The translations under genes and the position numbers were made by a program. DNA of 64,000 nucleotides, from contig JAHIXK010000013.1 in assembly GCA_018815245.1 (NCBI GenBank), positions 83,084 to 147,083 on the forward strand, read 5' to 3'. The first letter of the stretch is position 1, and every line of letters begins with the position of its first letter. Source of the stretch: Gammaproteobacteria bacterium. Its GTDB lineage: Bacteria > Pseudomonadota > Gammaproteobacteria > Burkholderiales > Burkholderiaceae_B. Positions 44,489 through 53,756 of the stretch are shown here, one piece after another. The notes under the pieces are model-generated. The model was not told the origin of the DNA. It saw only the letters and a list, made by a program, of their open reading frames with translations, and did no database searches.

Positions 44489-45264
44489 GCAAACCCCGCG
44501 TATTGTTGTGCATTGATGCGGGCAACACACTGGTCAAATGGTGTGTGCACCGCAACGCTTCCCTTCCATTGCTGGCGGTGGTGCAGCAGTGGAGCAAGCC
44601 CACGGCTGAATTCAAGCTTGTTGACTTGCCTGGCCAGGTTGATGCGGTGTTGCTCAGCAATGTATTGGGGCCGGAATTTGAGGAATCGCTTCGCAAGCAA
44701 TGCGTTGACAGGAAAACTGACCTGCATGTTCTGAAAGTGAATGCCAATTCGCAACTCCAATCTGCCTACGACAATCCAGCCCAGTTGGGAAAAGACCGTT
44801 GGGCTGCCTGCCTGGCCGTGGCGCAGGCCAGCAATGCACCCGTTAATCTGGTGGTCAGCTTTGGCACAGCCACCACCCTGGATGCACTTGTCAAGAAAGG
44901 AGATGCATGGCAACACCTGGGTGGCTTTATTGTGCCGGGCGTGCAAACCATGTTGAGCAGTTTGCACAACAACACGGCCGAACTTCCGAAGGTGGACTTC
45001 AATACGCTGGAAGTGGGCCACTTCGAATGGCCGGGAAATACGCAGCAGGCCATTGCCGCTGGGGTTGGGCGCATGCAAGTTGCATGGGTTCAATCGCTTG
45101 TGGATGAGCTGAAATGCACCCACGGGCAACCGCCTGCGGTGTGGTTCAGTGGTGGGTTTGCCGCACAAATGCAAAGCCTTTACCCCGCTGCGCAGTTGCT
45201 TGAGCATGCGGTATTCAAAGGGCTTGTTTTTGATTATCAGATGCAGCACCGGGGGGCGCCATGA
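44485..45264 (+). CDS. coaX: Type III pantothenate kinase
   Basis: A 259-residue ASKHA-fold kinase. The phosphate-1 motif CIDAGNTLVKW, GKDRWAACLA and FGTATTLDAL match CoaX. It carries out the first step of CoA synthesis and is not feedback-inhibited by CoA in known members. It is coupled to birA upstream and the SPOR gene downstream by ATGA overlaps, a common Burkholderiales arrangement. Confidence 0.94.
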   Translation: MSKPRVLLCIDAGNTLVKWCVHRNASLPLLAVVQQWSKPTAEFKLVDLPGQVDAVLLSNVLGPEFEESLRKQCVDRKTDLHVLKVNANSQLQSAYDNPAQLGKDRWAACLAVAQASNAPVNLVVSFGTATTLDALVKKGDAWQHLGGFIVPGVQTMLSSLHNNTAELPKVDFNTLEVGHFEWPGNTQQAIAAGVGRMQVAWVQSLVDELKCTHGQPPAVWFSGGFAAQMQSLYPAAQLLEHAVFKGLVFDYQMQHRGAP

Positions 45265-45980
45265 ACGGCTGGCGTGCCCTGCTGGGGCTTTTTGTTGCTG
45301 GCAATCTGGGCCTGTTGGTTTGGGGTTTGTGGGGTGTGGATGGCTCAATGCGAGCCATCGAGGCGCCGGGTTTGCGTGCCGAATGGGTCGCGGTGGAGCG
45401 GCCTTGGAAGCAGGCCGTGGACGTAGTTTTGTCGCCGCAGCCTCCGGCCCCGAAGATCAATTTGAAACAAGGGCAGGCGAACCTGGATTCGGCGATTGAA
45501 AGCGCCAGCAAACAAGTGTTGGAAGATCCGAAAAAAAATCAGCAATGCCGTCTGTGGGGGCCATTGTTGCAAAGTGAGTCAGCCCGCGTTCAAGAGTCTT
45601 TGAGCGACTGGAATGGCAGTTTCAAGCGCCTTGAGAGGCAAGTACCTGTGGGTTACGTCGTGTACTTGCCACAAGACACGGTCAACAGCGGGGTGGGTAT
45701 TGAGCAGTTGTCAGGCAAGGGCATCACGGACATGTTTTACATCACAACGCCAGGTCCTTTGCAGGGCACCATCTCCTTGGGTTTGTTTCGGGATCAGGAC
45801 CGCGCAAACGTTCAAAAAGACGACCTGGCCAAGCGCGGTGTTGCCGGTGTGCAAATCCGCGAGCGGCTTGGGCCTGCGCGGGTGTTTTTTGAGTTGCGTG
45901 GCAGTCCAGCTCAAATTGAGGCAGTAGAATCCATCTTCAAGCTGAATCGCAAAGGCGAGCTGAAGCCTTGTGACTCCTGA
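45261..45980 (+). CDS. SPOR domain-containing membrane protein
   Basis: A 239-residue protein with one N-terminal helix (about 5-25), an extracytoplasmic helical region, and a C-terminal SPOR-like fold (VPVGYVVYLP..., TISLGLFRDQDRANVQKDDLAKRG). SPOR domains bind denuded glycan at division sites. The birA-coaX-SPOR order is conserved in relatives, but the function is not assigned. It converges on the methyltransferase gene with 6 bases between. Confidence 0.85.
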   Translation: MNGWRALLGLFVAGNLGLLVWGLWGVDGSMRAIEAPGLRAEWVAVERPWKQAVDVVLSPQPPAPKINLKQGQANLDSAIESASKQVLEDPKKNQQCRLWGPLLQSESARVQESLSDWNGSFKRLERQVPVGYVVYLPQDTVNSGVGIEQLSGKGITDMFYITTPGPLQGTISLGLFRDQDRANVQKDDLAKRGVAGVQIRERLGPARVFFELRGSPAQIEAVESIFKLNRKGELKPCDS

Positions 45981-45986
45981 CGGCTT

Positions 45987-47084
45987 TTAAAGGTCACCGC
46001 TTCGGTCATTGGTCAAAAACGCCCGGCTCAATGCCGTGCCTTCCGCATCAATGCCTTTGCTCCAGCAAATTACCTTGAATGCCTCGCCCATGTCAGCTTC
46101 GTTCAGCAGCGTGTTCAAGTTCTGGCGCATCAATGCGCCGCGCACCGGATGCGTAAAATCGGGCTGTTGTTGTGCAATGTCCAGAATGCCATGTGCCAGC
46201 AGAAATTCACCTTGATGGGAATAGCCTTCCAGTTCGCCCCCCACGCTGCTTAATGCCAAGAAAACCCCGCTGAAATTCACATGTGCAGTCAGGTCTTGTT
46301 CGCCCACCTTCACCAGAAAATCATCGTGTGCGGTGTGGCGGCTGGTGGCGCGCAAGGTGCCTTGGTTGCGGCTGGGGTGGTAATACTGCGCAGCGTGGTA
46401 GCCATAATCGATCATCAGGACCAAGCCGCTCAACCGTTCTGTGATTGTGCTTACCCAAGCGGCACTTTGTTCGGCAATTTCCGATTCATAACCCTCGGGC
46501 CAGGGCCCGTGTGCAGCATGTAGTGCCTGAATGGTGGTTGCAAAAAGCGGGTCAGCCGGCTTCCATGTCCACTGAAGTTCGTCATTGTGGCGTTGTACCC
46601 ATGCTTCAAGCGGGCCATTGCCGTGCCATTTGAAACGGCGCACTGGTGTGGCGTCCAGCACTTCGTTGCCCAGCACCACGCCATGTATGTCATTGGGCAA
46701 GGTGCTTAACCAGCGCACCTTGTGTGCAACATCGGGGCCGTGTTGTGCAAGCAGCCTGCCAAGTTGAACCGGTTTCAAGCCACCCGACACATCCACAATG
46801 TTGTACTGCGAAATCAAGTCGCCCGCTGTGTGCAACACATCACAAGCCAGCTGCCCCGTTCCGGCACCAAATTCATAGACCACTCCGCCACAACGGGTCA
46901 GCACTTCACGCAGCGCGATGCCGATTGTTTGGCCAAACAGGGGGCTTAGTTCGGGGGCGGTTACAAAATCGCCGTCGTTCCCGAAAATCCGCTCTCCGCG
47001 CGCGTAATAGCCGTACTGCGGGTGGTACAGCGCAAATTGCATGAATTCGTCAAAGCGAACGGGTTTGTTAAAAGTCGACAGCAT
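45987..47084 (-). CDS. SAM-dependent methyltransferase, NDUFAF7/MidA family
   Basis: A 365-residue protein of PF02636. The N-terminal FDEFMQFALYHPQYGYYARG and FVTAPELSPLFGQTIG segments and the SAM motif VVYEFGAGTGQLACD are diagnostic. The mitochondrial relative methylates an arginine in complex I; the bacterial role is not settled. An open frame continues upstream, but without a better start codon. It diverges from the SDR gene by 93 bases. Confidence 0.9.
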   Translation of the reverse strand: MLSTFNKPVRFDEFMQFALYHPQYGYYARGERIFGNDGDFVTAPELSPLFGQTIGIALREVLTRCGGVVYEFGAGTGQLACDVLHTAGDLISQYNIVDVSGGLKPVQLGRLLAQHGPDVAHKVRWLSTLPNDIHGVVLGNEVLDATPVRRFKWHGNGPLEAWVQRHNDELQWTWKPADPLFATTIQALHAAHGPWPEGYESEIAEQSAAWVSTITERLSGLVLMIDYGYHAAQYYHPSRNQGTLRATSRHTAHDDFLVKVGEQDLTAHVNFSGVFLALSSVGGELEGYSHQGEFLLAHGILDIAQQQPDFTHPVRGALMRQNLNTLLNEADMGEAFKVICWSKGIDAEGTALSRAFLTNDRSGDL

Positions 47085-47177
47085 GAGGCAGGTCTGGTTT
47101 AGAATAGCGGGTTCTTCTTTTAAAAATCAAAGCCTTGACTGGTATTAATGTCGGCTTTCAGTCCCGAATTCTAACCG

Positions 47178-47942
47178 ATGACGCATGCAAAACCACAATT
47201 TGCCCTGGTAACCGGGGGCGCAAAGCGACTGGGCAAGGCCATTGCGCTGGAACTGGCACGTGCTGGCTGGTCGATTGTGTTGCATTGTCGAAGCTCGCTG
47301 GTCGAGGCCCGCGACACGGCAGTGCAAATTGAAGCCCTGGGTGTGCAGTGTGTGGTGGTGCAGGCCGATCTTGAAAAACCCGAAGAAGTAGAGGCCTTGT
47401 TTGATCAAGCCGAGAAGGCAGGCCCAATTCGTTGTGTGGTCAACAATGCCTCCCTGTTTGAATTTGATTCTGGCGAAACCTTTCAGCCCGAACTTTTTCA
47501 CCGGCACATGGCGTCCAACCTGGCCGCGCCCATTCAGTTGGCCCAACGTTTGTTTCAACATGTGCCTGACAATGACCAGGCAGTGGTTGTCAATTTGCTG
47601 GATCAAAAACTGAAAAACCTGAATCCTGATTTTTTAAGCTACACCTTGACCAAGGCCGGCCTTGAAACGGCCACCACCATGCTGGCCATGGAGCTGGCCC
47701 CCAAAGTGCGGGTGGTGGGGGTCGCCCCCGGCCTTACGTTGATATCGCACTTGCAAACCGATGCGCAATTCGAGAGTACTCACCGAATTTCGCCTTTGAA
47801 CAAATCTTCCGAGCCCCAGGACATCGCCAACACAGTGTTGTTCCTGGTGCAAAACCGCGCAATCACTGGCACCACCATTCTTGTCGATGGCGGGCAGCAT
47901 TTGGTGCCCATGGCGCGCGATTTCAGCATGATGACACCATGA
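47178..47942 (+). CDS. SDR oxidoreductase, pteridine-reductase/FolM-like
   Basis: A 254-residue short-chain dehydrogenase/reductase. TGGAKRLGKAIA is the NADP(H) loop of pteridine reductases (TGxxxRxG), NNAS follows, and the catalytic pair is in SYTLTKAGLE. It is directly followed, with a 4-base overlap, by a dihydroneopterin-aldolase gene, which supports a role in reduced pterin metabolism (dihydromonapterin reductase-like). The exact substrate is inference. Confidence 0.82.
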   Translation: MTHAKPQFALVTGGAKRLGKAIALELARAGWSIVLHCRSSLVEARDTAVQIEALGVQCVVVQADLEKPEEVEALFDQAEKAGPIRCVVNNASLFEFDSGETFQPELFHRHMASNLAAPIQLAQRLFQHVPDNDQAVVVNLLDQKLKNLNPDFLSYTLTKAGLETATTMLAMELAPKVRVVGVAPGLTLISHLQTDAQFESTHRISPLNKSSEPQDIANTVLFLVQNRAITGTTILVDGGQHLVPMARDFSMMTP

Positions 47943-48343
47943 CAGACTGGTTTTTTGATCCTCGCCTGGCCGACTGCCGTCGCGTTTTCATACGCGACTT
48001 CGACGTGTCTGCCGCCATTGGCGTGTTCCCTCAAGAATTGGGGCGTACACAGGCCGTACGCATCAACATTGATTTTTGGGTGAAATGCGCATCTACGCCT
48101 TCCGAGCGCGACTTGCTGGTTGATGTGGTTGATTACGACTTCGTGCGCCCCGGCATTCACGGGCTGATTCAGGCTGGCCACATTGGCCTGCTGGAAACAT
48201 TGGTCGACAAGACCCTGGCCTTGGTGCTTGATCATCCCAAAGTGTTGGCCGCCCGCGTGCGTGCGGAAAAATCCGAGGTATACCCCGACTGTGAGTCAGC
48301 CGGTGTGGAGGTATTCCGCTTCAAATCTTCTCAGAGTGTTTAA
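47939..48343 (+). CDS. folB: Dihydroneopterin aldolase (FolB/FolX-like)
   Basis: A 134-residue protein of the dihydroneopterin aldolase family. The [18 protein letters not shown] stretch, VDYDFV, and a C-terminal [17 protein letters not shown] segment fit. It makes the 6-hydroxymethyl pterin for folate, or epimerises the triphosphate if FolX-like. The start overlaps the SDR stop by 4 bases, and it is followed 3 bases later by ttcA. Confidence 0.85.
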   Translation: MTDWFFDPRLADCRRVFIRDFDVSAAIGVFPQELGRTQAVRINIDFWVKCASTPSERDLLVDVVDYDFVRPGIHGLIQAGHIGLLETLVDKTLALVLDHPKVLAARVRAEKSEVYPDCESAGVEVFRFKSSQSV

Positions 48344-48345
48344 CC

Positions 48346-49218
48346 ATGCAAACCATCACCATTTTCCCCAACAAGGCGGAACAAAAAGAGGCATTTGAAT
48401 TCAACAAGCTTGAAAAACGTCTCACCAAGCAAGTGGGCCAAGCCATTGCCGACTTCAACATGATTGAAGATGGCGACAAGGTCATGGTGTGTGTGTCCGG
48501 CGGAAAAGACAGCTATGGCTTGCTCGACATCTTGTTGCTGTTGCGCCAGCGTGCGCCCATTCATTTCGACATCGTTGCGGTAAATCTGGATCAGAAGCAG
48601 CCAGGTTTTCCCGAAGAAGTGCTGCCCAACTATTTGCGCAGCATCAACGTGCCGTTTCACATCGAGGAACAAGACACGTATTCAATTGTCAAGCGCGTCA
48701 TTCCAGAAGGTAAAACCACCTGTTCGCTTTGCTCACGTTTGCGTCGCGGAATTTTGTACCGAGTGGCGTCTGAACTGGGCGCAACCAAGGTGGCTTTGGG
48801 CCATCACAAAGACGATATTCTGCAAACCCTGCTGCTAAATTTGTTTTACGGTGGCCGTATGAAAGGCATGCCGCCCAAACTGGTCAGCGACAACGGCGAG
48901 CACACGATAATTCGCCCGCTGGCCTACTGCCGCGAAAGCGATTTGGCCCGCTATGCTGAAGAAAAAAGCTTTCCGATTATTCCATGCAACCTGTGTGGCA
49001 GTCAGGAAAACCTGAAGCGCAAGGAAATGGCCGCCTTGCTCAAGCAGTGGGAAAAACACAACCCCCGCTGGATTGCCAACCTGTTCACATCCTTGTCCAC
49101 GGTGGTGCCCTCGCACCTCATGGACCGCAAGCTGTTTCCGTTTGAAACGATCCGCCCAGGCGCGGTGCTGGAACACGGCGCAGGCGACAAGGCATTTGAT
49201 GCGGATGACGAGTGCTGA
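48346..49218 (+). CDS. ttcA: tRNA 2-thiocytidine(32) synthetase TtcA
   Basis: A 290-residue PP-loop ATPase. The PP loop SGGKDS and the two CxxC motifs ([12 protein letters not shown] and PCNLCGSQ) that hold the Fe-S cluster are complete. It installs s2C at position 32 of several tRNAs. The length is normal. It converges on ilvA with one base between stops. Confidence 0.95.
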   Translation: MQTITIFPNKAEQKEAFEFNKLEKRLTKQVGQAIADFNMIEDGDKVMVCVSGGKDSYGLLDILLLLRQRAPIHFDIVAVNLDQKQPGFPEEVLPNYLRSINVPFHIEEQDTYSIVKRVIPEGKTTCSLCSRLRRGILYRVASELGATKVALGHHKDDILQTLLLNLFYGGRMKGMPPKLVSDNGEHTIIRPLAYCRESDLARYAEEKSFPIIPCNLCGSQENLKRKEMAALLKQWEKHNPRWIANLFTSLSTVVPSHLMDRKLFPFETIRPGAVLEHGAGDKAFDADDEC

Positions 49219-49219
49219 T

Positions 49220-50740
49220 TTACTTCAAAAACAGCTTGTACGCCGGGTTCTCGGTTTCATTCACCGCCGGGTAGCCGAGCTGTGTCACAAACTTGTCGAA
49301 CTCGCCGTGGTCTGCTGGCGGCACCTGAATGCCCACCAGAATGCGGCCGTAGTCGGCACCGTGATTGCGGTAGTGAAACAGGCTGATGTTCCAGCCCGGG
49401 TTTAGCGCCGTCAAGAATCTTGTCAATGCGCCAGGCCGCTCAGGAAACTCGAAGCGATACACCAGCTCGTGTTCGGCCAGGTTAGATCGACCACCCACCA
49501 TGTGGCGCAGGTGAAGTTTGGCCATTTCATCGTCGGTCAGGTTCAGTGCGTCAAATCCTGATTCGATAAATCGCTGTTGCAATTCGTCAGCCTGCACGCG
49601 GTTGCCAATTTGAATACCTACAAAAATATTGGCTCTCGCTGAATCGGACATGCGGTAGTTGAACTCTGTCACATTCGTGGGGCCCAGCAGGTCGCAAAAC
49701 TTGCGGAAGCTGCCGCGTTCTTCCGGCACGGTGATGGCAAACACCGCTTCTCGTTGCTCACCCACCTCGGCACGTTCAGCCACAAAACGCAGGCGGTCGA
49801 AGTTCATGTTCGCCCCACACGAAATGGCGACCAGTGTCTGGTTCTGCAGGCCCATCTCGGTGGCGTACTGCTTCAGGCCCGCCACGGCCAGCGCACCTGC
49901 TGGTTCAAGAATGCTGCGAGTATCCTGAAACACATCCTTGATTGCCGCGCAGGCTTCGTCTGTGGTCACGCGCACAACGCCGTCTACGTACTTTTCGCAC
50001 AGGCGGAAGGTTTCTTCTCCCACCAGTTTCACTGCTGTGCCATCCGAGAACAAGCCCACTTCAGAAAGCGTCACGCGCTTGTGTTGCTCCAGGCTTTGGG
50101 CCATGGCGTCTGAATCCACGGTTTGTACGCCGATAATCTTGATGTCCGGACGCAACTGCTTAACATACGCACCCACTCCCGCCGCAAGGCCACCACCGCC
50201 AATCGCGATGAAAATTGCGTGAATGGGCCCCTGGTGCTGGCGCAGAATTTCCATGCCAACGGTGCCTTGGCCTGCAATCACATCGGGGTCGTCGAAAGGG
50301 TGTACGAAGGTCAGGCTTTTGGCCTGCGCCAATTCAGCGGCATGTTCTGCTGCATCGCTGTAGCTGTCGCCAAACAGCACCACATTCACCCAGTCGCCGC
50401 CGAAGCGTTTCACCGCATCAATTTTCAGGGCAGGGGTGGTGGTGGGCATCACAATGGTGGCCAGGCAGCGCATTTTTGCAGCAGAAAGTGCCACACCTTG
50501 CGCATGGTTGCCTGCCGATGCCGCAATCACGCCGCGCTCCAGTTGAATGGGGCTTAAGTGGGCCATCTTGTTGTAGGCCCCCCTTAGTTTGAAGCTGAAC
50601 ACCTCTTGCATGTCTTCGCGTTTAAGCAACACCTGGTTCCCGGTGCGCACAGACAGGGAATGTGCGCGCTCAAGTGGTGTTTCGATGGCCACATCGTAAA
50701 CCTTGGCGGTCAATATGCGTTTTAGATAGTCAAGACCCAC
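49220..50740 (-). CDS. ilvA: Threonine ammonia-lyase, biosynthetic
   Basis: A 506-residue PLP enzyme with two C-terminal ACT-like regulatory domains (about 325-505). K51 in the VFSFKLRGAYNKM stretch is the PLP lysine, SAGNHAQG and GGGGLAAG bind cofactor. It makes 2-oxobutanoate for isoleucine and is inhibited by isoleucine in relatives. The start is GTG at 50740 with AAAGGTG upstream. A hairpin in its leader (50774-50789) is noted separately. Confidence 0.95.
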   Translation of the reverse strand: MGLDYLKRILTAKVYDVAIETPLERAHSLSVRTGNQVLLKREDMQEVFSFKLRGAYNKMAHLSPIQLERGVIAASAGNHAQGVALSAAKMRCLATIVMPTTTPALKIDAVKRFGGDWVNVVLFGDSYSDAAEHAAELAQAKSLTFVHPFDDPDVIAGQGTVGMEILRQHQGPIHAIFIAIGGGGLAAGVGAYVKQLRPDIKIIGVQTVDSDAMAQSLEQHKRVTLSEVGLFSDGTAVKLVGEETFRLCEKYVDGVVRVTTDEACAAIKDVFQDTRSILEPAGALAVAGLKQYATEMGLQNQTLVAISCGANMNFDRLRFVAERAEVGEQREAVFAITVPEERGSFRKFCDLLGPTNVTEFNYRMSDSARANIFVGIQIGNRVQADELQQRFIESGFDALNLTDDEMAKLHLRHMVGGRSNLAEHELVYRFEFPERPGALTRFLTALNPGWNISLFHYRNHGADYGRILVGIQVPPADHGEFDKFVTQLGYPAVNETENPAYKLFLK

Positions 50741-50913
50741 AAGGCACCTTTATTGCTGACTTTTAAGCGAATTTTGGGCGCAGGCCCAAGAAGCCTACAC
50801 TTTACAGCATGAGGGCAATCCCATAGGGCGCCTTGCGCGTTTGGGCCGCATCTGCGGGTCGCCTTCGGGCATAATTTAAGGTCAGTTTCTCAAGGACAGG
50901 TTCAAACACCCAA
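50741..50913. promoter_or_regulatory. Divergent region, ilvA / SPOR gene
   Basis: This 173-base gap holds the start signals for both genes. It contains a perfect stem TTGGGC-GCAG-GCCCAA at 50774-50789, in the ilvA leader as read on the minus strand. I see no leader peptide rich in branched-chain codons, so no attenuation call is made. AAGGACAGG precedes the SPOR gene. Confidence 0.4.
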
Positions 50914-51492
50914 ATGGCATCAACAAAATCGGCAAAATCGAAAGCGAAACCCCAAGCGAAAAAATCCCAGGGCAACACCATACCGGCCTTCGTGTTTGGC
51001 ATGGTCTTTGGCCTGTTGATCGCGCTTGGCGTGGCGCTGTTTGTCAGCAAGTCCCAATTGCCCTTTTCTGGCGCTGAAACCCAAGGCGCAATTCCAAATG
51101 TCTCCCCGGGTCCTGGCAGCAGTCCTCCCGACCCCAATTCCGCAATTTATGGCAAGGCCAATGCCAATCCGGGAAACATCGTTGCTGTTGATCCATTTAA
51201 GCAGGGTACGGAACCACAGCCGGGTGACAGCACTCCAACACAGCAATTTGATCCCGTTGCCCAAACCATCTACTTTTTGCAGTTGGGAAGCTTTCGCAAT
51301 CGTGAAGACGCAGAGCAGTTGCGTGCGCAACTGGCCTTCGTTGGTACGGAATCTGAAATTGCCGTTGGCGAGGTCAATGGCAATGTTGTAAATCGCGTTC
51401 GTGTGGGGCCTTTTGGCAGCGCGAACGAAGCTTATCAAGCGCGAATTCCGTTGACCAAGGGCGGGTTCGAAGCCACAGTGGTTAAGGAGTAA
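50914..51492 (+). CDS. SPOR domain protein, FtsN-like
   Basis: A 192-residue bitopic protein. A Lys/Ala-rich N terminus is followed by one helix (about 26-48), a Pro/Gly-rich linker, and a SPOR domain (about 115-192, YFLQLGSFRNREDAEQLRAQL). The topology and the place before dsbA are typical of betaproteobacterial FtsN-like division proteins. It starts a plus-strand run of envelope genes. Confidence 0.88.
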   Translation: MASTKSAKSKAKPQAKKSQGNTIPAFVFGMVFGLLIALGVALFVSKSQLPFSGAETQGAIPNVSPGPGSSPPDPNSAIYGKANANPGNIVAVDPFKQGTEPQPGDSTPTQQFDPVAQTIYFLQLGSFRNREDAEQLRAQLAFVGTESEIAVGEVNGNVVNRVRVGPFGSANEAYQARIPLTKGGFEATVVKE

Positions 51493-51496
51493 TCAA

Positions 51497-52138
51497 ATGA
51501 AACGTCGTGAACTGATTCAAAGCGCGGTTGCGCTTGGTGTTGTGGGTGCACTTGGTGGTGTGTCTGCGGCTTTTGCTCAAGATGCAGGTGCCTTTAAAAA
51601 GGTACGCAGGGAAGTGCCGCGCTCAACACCGGGAAAAATCGATGTTGTGGAGTTTTTTTGGTACGGCTGTATTCACTGTTACAACTTTGAGCCCAAAGTC
51701 AACGCATGGGCCAAGAAGCTTCCAGGCGATGTTCTGTTCACCAAAGTGCCGATTGTATTCCAAAGCCAGCGTGTGAATTTTCAGGGCCATCAACGCTTGT
51801 ATTACACCCTCGAGGCCATGGGCAAGCTGGATGTCGCCCACAGCAAGGTGTTCGACGCCATGCACAAAGACAAAAAGCAATTGGCCAGCGATGCGCAAAT
51901 TTTCGACTTCGCTGAATCTATCGGTTTGAAGCGCGAAGAATTTGCCAATGCTTTCAAATCTTTCGGTGTCAACGCAAAATGCGCGCAGGCCAAAGCGCTG
52001 TTTGAAGCCTATGGCGCAGATGGTGTGCCAACCTTGGGTGTCGATGGAAAGTTCTTTACCTCCGCCTCGGTCGCCGGGTCTGAGGACAACGCGCTTCGTG
52101 TGGTTGAAGCCTTGATTAAACGACAGCGTCAAGCGTAA
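51497..52138 (+). CDS. dsbA: Periplasmic thiol:disulfide interchange protein DsbA, CIHC active site
   Basis: A 213-residue thioredoxin-fold oxidase. A signal peptide (about 1-26) starts MKRRELIQSAVALGVVG, with an RR pair that resembles a weak Tat motif. The active site is C58-I59-H60-C61 in a WYGCIHCYNFEP context, not the CPHC of E. coli DsbA; the cis-Pro loop GVPTLG is normal. It should introduce disulfides into secreted proteins. The changed dipeptide may shift redox potential. Confidence 0.92.
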   Translation: MKRRELIQSAVALGVVGALGGVSAAFAQDAGAFKKVRREVPRSTPGKIDVVEFFWYGCIHCYNFEPKVNAWAKKLPGDVLFTKVPIVFQSQRVNFQGHQRLYYTLEAMGKLDVAHSKVFDAMHKDKKQLASDAQIFDFAESIGLKREEFANAFKSFGVNAKCAQAKALFEAYGADGVPTLGVDGKFFTSASVAGSEDNALRVVEALIKRQRQA

Positions 52139-52160
52139 GCGTCAAAGGAAGGGGGCGGGA

Positions 52161-53156
52161 ATGAATACTGGGTTCAGTGGCAGTGGTGTATTTCAAATTA
52201 CATTGTGGGCATCGCTGTTGTTCGGGCTCGCTGCCTGTTCAAGTGTGCCGCTAGACACGCCTGCCCCGCCACAGAAAACAGCATCCAGACCGGCTTCGCC
52301 CCCCCCGGCAGTCAAGCATGAACAATGGGAAACCGCACCGCAGGGCGGTGGCTATTATCTGGATGATGGCCCAGGCGATCTTCGCCCCGCGAATCTCCAC
52401 GAATTGCCGTCGGCAGAACCCCAGGTTGAGCCAATCGCAATTCGCAACACCCGCCCGTACACCGTGATGGGCCAAAGCTTCGAACCGCAAACATCGCTTG
52501 AAGAGCCCTACCGTGAAAAAGGCCGGGCCAGCTGGTACGGCAGGAAGTTCCATGGCGCCAAAACTGCCAATGGCGAAATTTACGACATGCATCAAATGAC
52601 CGCCGCCCACCCCACGCTACCATTGCCCAGTTATGCCAAAGTCACCAATCAGGCCAACGGCAAGTCTGTGATTGTGCGTGTGAACGATCGGGGGCCATTC
52701 CTGCGTGGGCGAATTATCGACCTAAGTTACGCGGCAGCCTACCAGCTTGACTACATCAAGCAGGGCAGCGCCGAAGTACTCGTTGAAAAAATGACCCCTG
52801 AAGCAATCACCCAATTCCATGCCGAGAAAAACGGCATCCAGATGGCAAGCAACAACCTGTCTGTAGCGCGTGTGGGCTTGGCCTCCAATGTGGCGCCTGT
52901 GCCCATCAAGCGAACCCCCCTGTATTTGCAGATTGGCGCATTTGGCAGCAAAAGCAATGCAGAAGCACTGCTGACTCAGGTGTCAAGCAATCATGAAAGT
53001 TTTGGCAAGGCCAGCCAGATCCTTTCAGAATCGGGTGTGCACCGGGTTCTGGTGGGGCCCTTTGCCAGCATTGATCAAGCCAATGAGGCTGCCATCGAGC
53101 TCAGTGCTTTCGTGTCGGTTCAGCCCGTGATCAAACAAGACTTGATCCTGCCCTGA
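52161..53156 (+). CDS. rlpA: Septal lytic transglycosylase RlpA (lipoprotein, with SPOR domain)
   Basis: A 331-residue lipoprotein. The signal ends FGLAACSS (lipobox LAAC). The double-psi beta-barrel is at about 117-210, with RASWYGRKFHGAKTANGE and VRVNDRGPF carrying the catalytic region, and a SPOR domain ends the protein (YLQIGAFGSKSNAEALL). It cleaves glycan strands lacking stem peptides at the septum. A strong ribosome site (AAGGAAGGGGG) precedes the ATG. Confidence 0.94.
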   Translation: MNTGFSGSGVFQITLWASLLFGLAACSSVPLDTPAPPQKTASRPASPPPAVKHEQWETAPQGGGYYLDDGPGDLRPANLHELPSAEPQVEPIAIRNTRPYTVMGQSFEPQTSLEEPYREKGRASWYGRKFHGAKTANGEIYDMHQMTAAHPTLPLPSYAKVTNQANGKSVIVRVNDRGPFLRGRIIDLSYAAAYQLDYIKQGSAEVLVEKMTPEAITQFHAEKNGIQMASNNLSVARVGLASNVAPVPIKRTPLYLQIGAFGSKSNAEALLTQVSSNHESFGKASQILSESGVHRVLVGPFASIDQANEAAIELSAFVSVQPVIKQDLILP

Positions 53157-53219
53157 TCGTCCCCATATCCTGACAATCTGCGTGTCATTCGCGCAACACA
53201 ACACACACAAAGGCTAGGC

Positions 53220-53756
53220 ATGGAGCAATATCACGGCACCACTATTTTGTCGGTTCGCAGGGGCAACCAAGTCGCTCTTGGCGGCGACGGGCAAGTTACA
53301 TTGGGCCACATTGTTGTCAAGGGCACCGCCCGCAAAGTGCGCCGTTTGCACAACAACAAAATTTTGGCGGGTTTTGCGGGTGGAACCGCCGATGCATTTA
53401 CACTGTTCGAGCATTTCGAGGCCCAGCTTGAAAAACATTCCGGGCACTTGCAGCGTGCAGCCGTAGAACTGGCCAAGGAATGGCGCACCGATCGCATGCT
53501 GCGCCGGCTCGAAGCCATGTTGGCCGTGGCCGATGAAAGTCATTCATTGATCATCACCGGCAACGGCGATGTACTGGAGCCCGAACAGGGATTGGTGGCC
53601 ATTGGCAGTGGTGGGGCCTATGCCCATTCCGCAGCCAAGGCGCTGCTTGAAAACACCGATCTGCAACCCATCGAGATTGTCAAAAAATCGCTGACCATTG
53701 CGGGCGAACTGTGCATTTACACCAACCAACATCACACCATTGAAGTGCTGCCATGA
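53220..53756 (+). CDS. hslV: ATP-dependent protease proteolytic subunit HslV
   Basis: A 178-residue N-terminal-nucleophile peptidase. The precursor MEQYHG precedes T7, the mature catalytic threonine, in [23 protein letters not shown]. It forms a double hexamer capped by HslU. It overlaps hslU by 4 bases. Confidence 0.97.
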   Translation: MEQYHGTTILSVRRGNQVALGGDGQVTLGHIVVKGTARKVRRLHNNKILAGFAGGTADAFTLFEHFEAQLEKHSGHLQRAAVELAKEWRTDRMLRRLEAMLAVADESHSLIITGNGDVLEPEQGLVAIGSGGAYAHSAAKALLENTDLQPIEIVKKSLTIAGELCIYTNQHHTIEVLP

